A DNA stretch of 47,197 bases from Lachnospiraceae bacterium. GTDB lineage: Bacteria; Bacillota; Clostridia; Lachnospirales; Lachnospiraceae. Positions within the stretch are counted from its first letter, which is position 1. Every line of letters begins with the position of its first letter. A program made the translations under genes and the position numbers. The stretch is from assembly GCA_016281385.1 (NCBI GenBank), contig JAEEIN010000047.1:1-47197 (forward strand), written 5' to 3'. This document shows, in pieces, positions 33,058 to 40,438 of the stretch. Under the pieces are notes generated by a model. The model searched no databases. It was not told the DNA's origin and worked only from the letters and a program-made list of their open reading frames with translations.

Positions 33058-34378
33058 CCTTTTTAGCCTCAAGAGCCTTGTCCGAAGGCCTTACAAGGAA
33101 CAGAGAAAGAAGAAGTGCAACGATGTAAAGAGCGATGGTTACATACAAAACGGTCTGATATCCAACGGGATTGATCTTGATCCCGTCATGCTCGATCCAC
33201 TCACCGAAGTGATTTACGATCCATGCAGCCATCTGGTTTCCGGTAAGTCCGGCAAATGCCCATGCGGAAAGTGTAAGTCCGTGGATAGCGGAGATGTTGC
33301 TCATTCCGTAGTGGTCTGCAAGAAGGTTGGGAACGTTTGAGAATCCGCCGCCGTATCCTGCATTTACCATGAAGATGAGTGCAAGAACAAGGATCACGAG
33401 AACCGTGTTTCCTTCTCCGTTAAGGATACCCTTTGTAAGGATAACAAGTGCGGTAAGCACGATGGAAATAACAAAGATCATCTTGTAAACGGTGTTACGA
33501 TCCTTCATTCCGTCAGCAACTGCGGAGAAACCGAGACGTCCGCCCGCATTGAAGATAGCGGAAATCGTAGAGATGATACCTACAACAGCGGCAAGTCCGA
33601 TACACTTAACGATCATCTTCTCCTGGGAGATGAGTGCAAGACCGCAGGTGATGTTTAAGTAGAACATAAGCCAGATACCGATATAGTTACCGAGGGGCTT
33701 TGTCTTGATGACTTCAAACATGTTGGGTCCCTTTTCTGCGCCGGTGGGCTCATGCCATCCTGCGGGCTTCTTAAGAAGAAGGTGACCGACAAACATCATT
33801 ACGAAGTATACAACCGCAAGAACAAGGAACATCTTCCATACACCGTCACCAACCTCGTTTACGGAGTTCTTTGAAAGACCTGTAAGCATGGAGGTCATGA
33901 TGGGGGAAGCGATAGCCTTTGCGGCACCGAAACCTGCAACAGCAAGACCGGTTGCAAGGCCCTTGTGATCGGAGAACCAGAGCATAAGAGTCTTAACAGG
34001 AGAAAGATAACCCGTACCGAGACCAACACCCATGATGAATCCGTAGCATACATAGATACCGATCAGCGCAAGAACGCTGTGCTGATGATTTCCGCCGTAC
34101 CAGATGAAGAAACCGGTACCTGCCATACCAACCGAGAAACAGATGGTGGCAATGAGCGAAGATTTGTGAATGTCCTTCTCAACAATACCGCCAAGGAAAG
34201 CAGCGGACATGCCGAGGAAGAAGATTGCGAAGCTGAAAGCCCATTCCGTGGCACCCTTGCTCCATCCGATGTAGTCGGCGATCTCCTGGCTGAAGATAGA
34301 CCAGCAGTAAACAGTACCGATACTCATGTGGAGAAGTAATGCGGGGATAGCTCCGCGGAGCCATTTGTTTTCTGACAT
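33041..34378 (-). CDS. OFA-family MFS transporter
   Basis: A 445-residue inner-membrane protein with about 12 helices, similar to oxalate/formate antiporter-family proteins. Typical segments are GTVYCWSIFSQEIADYIGWS, WAFSFAIFFLGMSAAFLGG and LSPVKTLMLWFSDHKGLATG. ATG at 34378 is chosen because GAGAGGT precedes it by about 9 nt; a longer frame from 34417 has no ribosome site. Substrate is not predictable from sequence; OFA members carry small carboxylates. Transcribed alone from a good promoter and convergent with the AraC-family gene, overlapping it by 17 bp. Confidence 0.88.
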   Translation of the reverse strand: MSENKWLRGAIPALLLHMSIGTVYCWSIFSQEIADYIGWSKGATEWAFSFAIFFLGMSAAFLGGIVEKDIHKSSLIATICFSVGMAGTGFFIWYGGNHQHSVLALIGIYVCYGFIMGVGLGTGYLSPVKTLMLWFSDHKGLATGLAVAGFGAAKAIASPIMTSMLTGLSKNSVNEVGDGVWKMFLVLAVVYFVMMFVGHLLLKKPAGWHEPTGAEKGPNMFEVIKTKPLGNYIGIWLMFYLNITCGLALISQEKMIVKCIGLAAVVGIISTISAIFNAGGRLGFSAVADGMKDRNTVYKMIFVISIVLTALVILTKGILNGEGNTVLVILVLALIFMVNAGYGGGFSNVPNLLADHYGMSNISAIHGLTLSAWAFAGLTGNQMAAWIVNHFGEWIEHDGIKINPVGYQTVLYVTIALYIVALLLSLFLVRPSDKALEAKKAKKAE

Positions 34379-34450
34379 AATATCTTTACCTCTCTTTATA
34401 ATGATTGAAAATATCAAACGCCGTACCCATGCACGGCAAAAACCTTATGT

Positions 34451-34479
34451 ATTTTATCATCATGCATTGTCAAAATCAA
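34451..34479 (-). promoter_or_regulatory. Promoter of the MFS gene
   Basis: On the minus strand, TTGATT (34479-34474), 17 nt, TAAAAT (34456-34451). Predicted start near 34444; the leader contains a short GCCGT/ACGGC hairpin. Confidence 0.65.
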
Positions 34480-34498
34480 GCAATCCACGGCTTTTTTG

Positions 34499-34532
34499 CA
34501 AAAAGAAAAGGCATCCGGAAAAACCGGATGCC
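34499..34532 (-). terminator. Terminator after the FakA-C-like gene
   Basis: GGCATCCGG and CCGGATGCC form a 9-bp stem with a 5-nt loop 12 nt past the stop, followed in transcript sense by TTTTCTTTTT. Confidence 0.85.
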
Positions 34533-34544
34533 CGTAAGTCTTTA

Positions 34545-34835
34545 TCAGCCCTGAAGTCCGTTTGACTGCCTTATCATATCCTCAACAACGATATCGTATA
34601 TCTCTCCCACCGTGTTGCAATATTCAAGAACCTTCCAGGGTTCGTTTGTATGGAAATGGATCTTTATAAGATCCTCATCTCCTGCAGCTATAAGGCTGTT
34701 TCCTTCGAAATTCTCGGTAATGTAATCTGCGATCTCATCCTCGTCAAGATCCTTGTCGCGTCTGTCGATAAGAAGCTGTGTGTCATATCTGTAGGCGAAC
34801 TGATCGTCTTCGGGATCTACTGAATTAAAACCCAT
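34545..34835 (-). CDS. Stand-alone FakA C-terminal-domain-like protein
   Basis: A 96-residue cytoplasmic protein. QFAYRYDTQLLIDRR, then an acidic helix (DEDEIADYITENF), then SLIAAGDEDLIKIHFHTNEP and KVLEYCNTVGEIYDIVVEDM match the last ~90 residues of the fatty-acid kinase FakA (formerly Dak-phosphatase/DAK1-2 family), where the HTN motif is conserved. The kinase domain is absent. ATG at 34835 has AAGGAGG 8 nt upstream, so it is a designed small gene, not a leftover; an in-frame start at 34880 is unsupported. It has its own promoter and terminator. Inference: may interact with FakB-type proteins or regulate a FakA elsewhere. Confidence 0.8.
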   Translation of the reverse strand: MGFNSVDPEDDQFAYRYDTQLLIDRRDKDLDEDEIADYITENFEGNSLIAAGDEDLIKIHFHTNEPWKVLEYCNTVGEIYDIVVEDMIRQSNGLQG

Positions 34836-34889
34836 TCTGTGTACCTCCTTTTTTGCATTCGGCGGACGGTCTGCCCGCACAACAAGGTT

Positions 34890-34918
34890 ATTGTAACCAT
34901 TTGTGACGGTTTTCGCAA
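34890..34918 (-). promoter_or_regulatory. Promoter of the FakA-C-like gene
   Basis: On the minus strand, TTGCGA (34918-34913), 17 nt, TACAAT (34895-34890). Start expected near 34883. Confidence 0.55.
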
Positions 34919-34928
34919 CCCCGCAGGA

Positions 34929-35531
34929 TCAATTGCGGACGCAATCCCTTAAAGTACAGTATAAATGATCCCCTTCCATATATGTGTCAAAGGTTCCGGT
35001 AACGCAGATATCATCGCCTTCGCTCGGATACTCATATCCGTCGGATAAAATGAACTCGATACCCGTGGAACAGCAAGCCGTAGCGTCCTTGACAATGCAT
35101 GCGTGATACTCATTCCCCGTGGATTCGTCGAAAAGATATGTGTAAAGTCCTTCCATCTTAATGACCTTACCCACATAGTCTTCGGGATAGTACATCATGT
35201 TGTAAACTTCCGAATAGACCATGGTCTGGGAAAGTGTTGTCAGATCCACATCGATACCCTCGGTATCTTCCGCCTCGGTTTCCGGCGTTTCTTCAGGTTC
35301 TTCAGAAACAACTTCAGGCTCTTTTTCTTCTTCCACGGAAGGTGCGGGAGCGGGAGCCGGTTCCTCTTCTTTTTCCGAAACCGACGTTTCCTGAGCCTTG
35401 GCCGCTGCCAGAAGATCGTTGACGTCGGTAACGCTTGAGTAATCCCTGGAAGTATCAGATGTTTTTTCGCCGCAGGCGGCGACTGTGAATATCAATAAAA
35501 CACATAATGCGATCTTTACGACTTTTTTCAT
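34929..35531 (-). CDS. Zinc-operon lipoprotein with DATACC motif
   Basis: A 200-residue lipoprotein (lipobox VAAC, Cys20). A 60-residue low-complexity linker rich in Glu, Pro and Ala (about residues 45-90) precedes a C-terminal domain with YPEDYVGKVIKMEGLY, VKDATACCSTGIEFIL and GDDICVTGTFDTYMEGDHLY, probably an OB-like beta fold. The paired cysteines are notable for metal binding. Its ATG overlaps the znuB stop (ATGA) and GGGAGG precedes it, so it is co-translated with the permease. Inference: an extracytoplasmic accessory for zinc uptake. Confidence 0.8.
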   Translation of the reverse strand: MKKVVKIALCVLLIFTVAACGEKTSDTSRDYSSVTDVNDLLAAAKAQETSVSEKEEEPAPAPAPSVEEEKEPEVVSEEPEETPETEAEDTEGIDVDLTTLSQTMVYSEVYNMMYYPEDYVGKVIKMEGLYTYLFDESTGNEYHACIVKDATACCSTGIEFILSDGYEYPSEGDDICVTGTFDTYMEGDHLYCTLRDCVRN

Positions 35532-36379
35532 TTTCTTCCTCCCGTAACAAGTCCCGGTACGCAGCATAAAAAGAAAGCGACTACGTCAACGGCGACGATG
35601 GTGGACCCCACGGGTGTGCCCGCTAGGATCGAGATGAGAATTCCGAGAACCGAGCAAACCACCGACAAAACGGCGGCGCATACAGTAACGCCCTTAAAGC
35701 TGTCAAAAAGCCTCATTGCCGAAAGGGCAGGAAAAATAACAAGTGCGGAAATAAGTAAGGATCCCACGAGATTCATGGCAAGGACTATTATCACCGCGAT
35801 TATCACCGCGATAAGAAGGTTATAGAAGGATACATTCGTTCCCGTTGCCCTTGCGAAGGTCTCGTCAAAGGTGACCAGAAAGATCCTGTTATAGAAAAGA
35901 ACAAAGGTTACGATCACCAGCACCGACAGAGCGATGCAAAGATAAACGTCGATCCTTTTGAGCGTGAGTATCGAAGTTGAACCGAAAAGGGTGCTGCAGA
36001 CATCTCCCGAAAGATTTGAAGATGATGCAAAAATGTTCATTATCAGATATCCGAAGCCAAGGGCTCCCACGGAGATCATGGCAAGAGCCGCATCTCCTTT
36101 GACTTTGGCATTATGTCCCATCCCAAGTAAAAAGATGGCCGAAACAATGGTTATGGGAAGGATCAGATACATCCTGTTGGTAAAGTTAAGTACCGCAGCC
36201 ACTGCCATTGCTCCGAAAGCAACATGGGAAAGTCCGTCGCCGATGAAGGAAAAACGCTTAAGGACCAGCGTCACTCCAAGCAGCGATGAACACAGTGCTA
36301 TAAGCACTCCGACGATGAGTGCGTAACGTACAAAGGGATATGCAAGATATGCTCTGATGGTTTCAAAAATTCCGCTCAT
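35528..36379 (-). CDS. znuB: Zinc/manganese-type ABC transporter permease
   Basis: A 283-residue inner-membrane permease of the ABC-3 family, about eight to nine helices. FSFIGDGLSHVAFGAMAVAA near residue 45 and VGSLLISALVIFPALSAMRL near residue 205 are family-typical. It sits 69 nt after znuA across a hairpin and overlaps the downstream lipoprotein start by four bases. The matching ATPase gene (znuC), which usually lies between znuA and znuB, is not present. Substrate zinc is inferred from the binding protein. Confidence 0.9.
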   Translation of the reverse strand: MSGIFETIRAYLAYPFVRYALIVGVLIALCSSLLGVTLVLKRFSFIGDGLSHVAFGAMAVAAVLNFTNRMYLILPITIVSAIFLLGMGHNAKVKGDAALAMISVGALGFGYLIMNIFASSSNLSGDVCSTLFGSTSILTLKRIDVYLCIALSVLVIVTFVLFYNRIFLVTFDETFARATGTNVSFYNLLIAVIIAVIIVLAMNLVGSLLISALVIFPALSAMRLFDSFKGVTVCAAVLSVVCSVLGILISILAGTPVGSTIVAVDVVAFFLCCVPGLVTGGRK

Positions 36380-36411
36380 TTTCCGTAAGGCTCCTTATCA
36401 TCCCCGATGAT

Positions 36412-36442
36412 CAAATAAAGTGCCCCGGAAGAACCGGGGCAC
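36412..36442 (-). terminator. Hairpin between znuA and znuB (partial terminator)
   Basis: GTGCCCCGG and CCGGGGCAC, 9-bp stem, 5-nt loop, then TTTATTTG in transcript sense. No promoter is evident in the short space before znuB, so read-through is likely, with znuA made in excess. Confidence 0.75.
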
Positions 36443-36448
36443 ATGAAA

Positions 36449-37438
36449 TTACTTAAGTGCCTCGGTAAGTACAGCGAGGTTGTTTTCCATTATTGAAAGA
36501 TATGTGACTCCCGCTTCGATGTCCTTGTTTGTTACGGACTGCATGGAGTCAAGTGAAAGGATCTTCTGATCCTTGGATGCAGTGTTTAAAACGATGGTTT
36601 CCGCAATGCTCTTGTCCGCCCCTTCGATGGTCATGACATTCTTAAGGCCGAGTTCGTCAACCTTGTTTGCAAGGAAGGTGATGGTCTCAAAACTTGCTTC
36701 GGTCTCTGCAGAGCAGCCTACGAATGCTGCATAGTAGGAAAGACCGTAATCATCAGTAAGATATCTGAAGGGGAAACGGTCACCGAAAAGAAGGGTGTCT
36801 GCGGTTCCGGCAGACACAGCTGATGCATAGTCGGAATCAAGCGCCTTCAGCTTATCCTCATAGGCCTTTGCATTGTCGGCATAAACGGATGCGTTGTCGG
36901 CGTCGATGGCCTGAAGGGAAACGGAAATGCTGTCAACGAGTTTTACGGCATTTTTAAGGGAAAGCCATACATGCTCGTCGTACTCCACTTCTTCCTCTTC
37001 TCCCTCTTCGCCTTCTTCCTCTTCTTCGCCCTGCATTCCCTCAACAAGTTCTTCTTCCTTGACGGAATCGCCGAGAGCCTCCATTAAGTTGATGACTGCC
37101 ATATCTTTGTTGTTGGCGGTTTCAAGGACATCGTCCACCCATTCGTCGGACTCGCCGCCTACATAGATGAACATATCGCAGGTGGAGATCTTTAAGATAT
37201 CCTCTGCGGTGGGCTGATAGCTGTGAAGGTCAACGCCGTTGTCAAGAAGAAGGGTTACCTCCGCACCCGCCGGATTGTCGCCAAGGACATTCTTAACCCA
37301 GTCGTACTCGGGAAATACAGTGGTTACGATGGAAAGCTTATTGTTCTCACCGGCCTTTTCACCCTGCTTTGAACCGCAGGATGCAAGAACACAGACCGCC
37401 ATTGCGGCTGCGATAAATATCGATATAAATTTTTTCAT
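36449..37438 (-). CDS. znuA: Zinc-type ABC transporter substrate-binding lipoprotein
   Basis: A 329-residue lipoprotein (lipobox LASC, Cys21) of the cluster A-I metal-binding family. VFPEYDWVKNVLG opens the first lobe; candidate metal ligands are His in DLHSYQPTAEDI, His in YDEHVWLSLKNA and the acidic site FGDRFPFRYL. The usual histidine-rich loop is replaced by a strongly acidic, Glu-rich stretch just before the second His. ATG at 37438 is chosen by the signal peptide and an upstream GGAGG (about 12 nt); the frame extends to 37498 without support. It follows the Cys-rich small protein by 56 nt. Confidence 0.9.
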   Translation of the reverse strand: MKKFISIFIAAAMAVCVLASCGSKQGEKAGENNKLSIVTTVFPEYDWVKNVLGDNPAGAEVTLLLDNGVDLHSYQPTAEDILKISTCDMFIYVGGESDEWVDDVLETANNKDMAVINLMEALGDSVKEEELVEGMQGEEEEEGEEGEEEEVEYDEHVWLSLKNAVKLVDSISVSLQAIDADNASVYADNAKAYEDKLKALDSDYASAVSAGTADTLLFGDRFPFRYLTDDYGLSYYAAFVGCSAETEASFETITFLANKVDELGLKNVMTIEGADKSIAETIVLNTASKDQKILSLDSMQSVTNKDIEAGVTYLSIMENNLAVLTEALK

Positions 37439-37494
37439 GATATGAATTTTCCTCCGAAAATGAATTGATATAAAAAGTCCGTGATCCCGGGCTC

Positions 37495-37800
37495 TCAATC
37501 ATTCATCCGAACCTTGAAGGATACCGGGGTCTTATGTGCAAAATCCGCGGTAAAGACAGTAATCGTGCTTACAACAGAATAGAAAGCAGCAACAAAAACG
37601 ATACATGCCAATGCACCGTCAGCCAGAGTCTTTAAGGTATTCCGACACTGTTTGATGCTGTCGCAGACCGGACACTCCTCCTCGCAGCAGTTATGATGAA
37701 CCTCCGTTGCGATGAAGAATGAGGAACCGAAAAGTGCAAACATTATGAAAATGCCGAGTATGACAGCCAGAATGCGTCTGTCTTTGTTCTTCATACTCAT
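37495..37800 (-). CDS. Small Cys-rich membrane protein at the head of the zinc operon
   Basis: A 101-residue protein with two hydrophobic segments (ILAVILGIFIMFALFGSSFF and ALACIVFVAAFYSVVSTITV). Between them an external or internal loop carries HHNCCEEECPVCDSIKQC, a dense His/Cys set suited to metal binding. ATG at 37800 has AAGGAGGG 8 nt upstream; the longer frame to 37911 is not supported. It is the first gene after the strong promoter at 37841-37869 and precedes znuA. Function unknown; metal sensing or delivery is inferred from the motif and location. Confidence 0.8.
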   Translation of the reverse strand: MSMKNKDRRILAVILGIFIMFALFGSSFFIATEVHHNCCEEECPVCDSIKQCRNTLKTLADGALACIVFVAAFYSVVSTITVFTADFAHKTPVSFKVRMND

Positions 37801-37840
37801 ATTGCGGTCCCTCCTTCCGATCATTCTCAAAACATCACAT

Positions 37841-37869
37841 ATTTTATGCGCTTCTTTCCCATATGTCAA
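37841..37869 (-). promoter_or_regulatory. Promoter of the zinc operon
   Basis: On the minus strand, perfect TTGACA (37869-37864), 17 nt, TAAAAT (37846-37841). Start near 37834. A Zur-like palindrome was not obvious. Confidence 0.85.
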
Positions 37870-37886
37870 ATCTGATATTCCGCCGA

Positions 37887-37916
37887 TAAAAAGACCGGCA
37901 CCTTTCGGCACCGGTC
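37887..37916 (-). terminator. Terminator after the HD-GYP gene
   Basis: In transcript sense GACCGGTGCC-GAAA-GGTGCCGGTC pairs as a 10-bp stem (two G-U pairs, GNRA loop), followed by TTTTT. It insulates the zinc operon. Confidence 0.85.
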
Positions 37917-37937
37917 CGGTAACTCCCCCTCTTTATA

Positions 37938-40046
37938 TTAAGCTCTGTTGTATTTTTCTTCTTCGGGCATTTCCTTGAACCTTCTTTCGATCTCTCTGAT
38001 CTCGTCCTCCGCCGCAAGGAAGGCTTCAACAACTTCGGGATCGAAGTGAGAGCCCGCATCCTTTTTGATGATGCCCTGAGCCGCGTCAAAGGGCATTGCA
38101 TCCTTGTAGCATCTTCTTGAAACCAGTGCATCGAATACATCGGCAACCGCCATTACCCTTGCACAAAGAGGAATGTCCTCTCCCGCAAGGCCGCTGGGAT
38201 AGCCTTTGCCGTTCCACTTCTCGTGGTGGTACATGGCAAGGAGCTTAGCCTCTTTAAGATAACCCGAATCGGGGATCTGCTTGATAACCCCGTCGATAAC
38301 ATCCTGTCCGCAGGTGGTATGAGTCTTCATGATCTCATACTCGTCATCGTCAAGCTTACCGGGCTTTAAGAGCACCGCATCGGGAACAGAGATCTTACCG
38401 ATATCGTGGAGAGGCGCAGCCATGACCACGTTGTTTATGTACTCATCGGAAAGCAGTTCCGTATGCATGCCCATTTCTTTCATCTTTTTAAGGATGGTCT
38501 CAACATAGGCCGCTGTCTTTCTTATGTGCTGACCTGTATTCTCGTCTCTGTTTTCCACCATGTCCGCCAGACACATGATAAGGGATCTGTGCATCTGAGT
38601 TATGGTCTGTTGTTTTTCCGTATTGGCATGCATGTACCTTACGGAATCTTCCGTCATCTTAAGGAATGCATGATAGAGGTTTTCAACCTCGTCACCGGTA
38701 TGTATGTCAAGCTTTCCGATCTGATCTACGTTTTCATCAAGAGCATCTTCGCTGTTGTAGGCGAATTCGCTGGTCCTCATGGTCATGGCATTGATGGGGT
38801 AGATGATGGAATAATCTACAAACCATATAACCACCGCAACGATGATGATAACGAATCCAAGGAAGAGGAAGATCATCTGTGTAAAAAAACTGATCTCACT
38901 TCTTAGAAGGATCGACATTTCGATATCCGTTCCTACATAGCATGTGCATTTTCCCGCATCGTCATAGACGGGAACATATGCAGTAAGAAGCCAACCGTAG
39001 GAATCGTTGGATATGATCGCCGGGATTGCTTCACCGGCTCTCAGCGCGGGAAGATAACTGTCAAAGGAAGGGTCGAAGGGGATCAGTGTTCCCGGCTCCT
39101 CTCCCACCAGATCCTCCGTAGATATGTCAAATACAACTCTGCAGCCTTCTTCTTCTATCTTGTATACGTAAACGTATCGGACATCCTCCGTGGACTCATA
39201 GATGAGCTTCAGTCGTTCATAGGTCTTTCGATAATCCTCCGATCCTCTGCCCTTCTCAATAAACTCATCCACTTTATCGCCGTCTATGTAGTGAGCCGCC
39301 GCATTCGAAGTCACAAAAGCACGGCTTTCATATTCATCGATTATCGAATTCTTGTAAAGAACAAAGGAAATGATGGTCGAAACCACCGCAAGGATGGTCA
39401 GTGCCACGATAAGGATGACCATGATCTTCGACCTTAAGAAAATGGAACGGCACTTGATCTTCTTGGTACGCTTGATCTCATCCGGAGTAAGAGGTGTCTG
39501 TACCCATCCCGCAAATTTCACCTCCGAACTTAATTTCGAAGGGAAAAGCTTAAGTCCGATAAGAACAAGCAGCACCGAAACCGTCTTGTCCAGAAGATCC
39601 CAGCAAAGGTCAGTGAAATAGCCCTGCGTGGGAAATCCCGTCATGATCCAGGGAAGGATTCCGCCGATACCTCCGCCGATGGCAGTCATAACAAGAATAA
39701 ACGGTACTATCATTACCGGTTTCTTAAGCCATTTCTTATCGGAAAGGAAAGCCGCCGCAACGGCGATGAGAACATTCAGCACGCCATAATAGACGCATGT
39801 GATGTCGACGGCTCCGCGACAGAAATTTGTCACGAACCCGACAAGGATACCCGGCAGATAACCGCCGAGCGCGGAAGCCATTATGGTTCCAACCGTGTCA
39901 AGCCAAAGCACGATACCCGTGGATTCCCTGACAAAGGATGCAACCCATGCAAGCAATAGATTGATCACTAAACATACAATACACAATAAAAAGGCATAAA
40001 GAACATTCTGCCTAAGCGAGTAACGATATTCTTCTTTGTTTTCCAT
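37938..40046 (-). CDS. Membrane receptor with HD-GYP cyclic-di-GMP phosphodiesterase domain
   Basis: A 702-residue inner-membrane protein. Residues about 10-170 hold five or so helices (LDTVGTIMASALGGYLPGIL, CVYYGVLNVLIAVAAAFL) resembling substrate-binding components of vitamin or energy-coupled transporters. A further helix, a Cache-like external sensor (about 230-380), another helix and a HAMP-like segment follow. The C-terminal HD-GYP domain has the HDIGKI pair (about 547), HHEKWNGKGYPSGL (about 607) and DVFDALVSRR, so it should be catalytically active on c-di-GMP. ATG at 40046 has AAGGGG 6 nt upstream; an in-frame extension to 40118 is unsupported. Single gene ending at a strong terminator. 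Confidence 0.88.
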   Translation of the reverse strand: MENKEEYRYSLRQNVLYAFLLCIVCLVINLLLAWVASFVRESTGIVLWLDTVGTIMASALGGYLPGILVGFVTNFCRGAVDITCVYYGVLNVLIAVAAAFLSDKKWLKKPVMIVPFILVMTAIGGGIGGILPWIMTGFPTQGYFTDLCWDLLDKTVSVLLVLIGLKLFPSKLSSEVKFAGWVQTPLTPDEIKRTKKIKCRSIFLRSKIMVILIVALTILAVVSTIISFVLYKNSIIDEYESRAFVTSNAAAHYIDGDKVDEFIEKGRGSEDYRKTYERLKLIYESTEDVRYVYVYKIEEEGCRVVFDISTEDLVGEEPGTLIPFDPSFDSYLPALRAGEAIPAIISNDSYGWLLTAYVPVYDDAGKCTCYVGTDIEMSILLRSEISFFTQMIFLFLGFVIIIVAVVIWFVDYSIIYPINAMTMRTSEFAYNSEDALDENVDQIGKLDIHTGDEVENLYHAFLKMTEDSVRYMHANTEKQQTITQMHRSLIMCLADMVENRDENTGQHIRKTAAYVETILKKMKEMGMHTELLSDEYINNVVMAAPLHDIGKISVPDAVLLKPGKLDDDEYEIMKTHTTCGQDVIDGVIKQIPDSGYLKEAKLLAMYHHEKWNGKGYPSGLAGEDIPLCARVMAVADVFDALVSRRCYKDAMPFDAAQGIIKKDAGSHFDPEVVEAFLAAEDEIREIERRFKEMPEEEKYNRA

Positions 40047-40363
40047 AATGCACCCCTTATAAAAACAAAACCTATCGATACCCACATACCCATGTACATT
40101 CCAAATGAACCGCCCCACGGTCCATCCGGACTTCCGGCCATTCTCAAACCGTCATCCGCCCCCTTTTTATACCTGCAAGTATAATGCGGATAATTAATTG
40201 TAACACCTGAACACTCATTTGAAAACTGTCTGTTTTCAGTTTTTTTATAATATTTTCAATATTTTTGCAAAAAAAGGAACAATCCCCCAAAAAGCCCGAA
40301 TAACCCGCAATGACCATTATTGAACAAGTACCCCGCAATTAATATATCCCGGTCTCTGAAAGA
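40047..40363. other. Intergenic region between the divergent HD-GYP and hydrolase genes
   Basis: It contains an inverted repeat TGAAAAC/GTTTTCA (40220-40238) followed on the plus strand by GTTTTTTT, a G-rich leader on the HD-GYP side, and two CCCGCAAT copies (40304-40311 and 40332-40339). Candidate minus-strand -10 boxes (TATACT, TATAAA near 40170-40185) have poor -35 partners. No RNA gene or c-di-GMP riboswitch core was recognised. Confidence 0.4.
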
Positions 40364-40392
40364 TTGAAGAAAGGCCGCTCCTATGGTAAAAT
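40364..40392 (+). promoter_or_regulatory. Promoter of the alpha/beta hydrolase gene
   Basis: TTGAAG (40364-40369), 17 nt, TAAAAT (40387-40392). The leader carries a GGGCC/GGCCC stem-loop (40406-40418) just before the ribosome site. Confidence 0.7.
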
Positions 40393-40438
40393 ATAGGCAT
40401 TATTCGGGCCTTCGGCCCAGTACAGGAGGGTTACAAAA

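Noticed and set aside
34451-34471. Perfect TTGACA upstream of the MFS gene
   Set aside because: It is only 11 nt from the TAAAAT box, too close for a -35; the TTGATT at 17 nt fits instead.
40047-40134. Gly/Met-rich minus-strand small frame starting ATG-GCC-GGA upstream of and into the HD-GYP gene
   Set aside because: No ribosome-binding site, and it overlaps the HD-GYP start in another frame; kept only as a curiosity.
40144-40338. 64-codon minus-strand frame in the HD-GYP upstream region
   Set aside because: AT-rich intergenic DNA without a ribosome site or recognisable protein.
40047-40438. Possible c-di-GMP riboswitch before the HD-GYP gene
   Set aside because: No conserved aptamer core was found on either strand; only simple inverted repeats.
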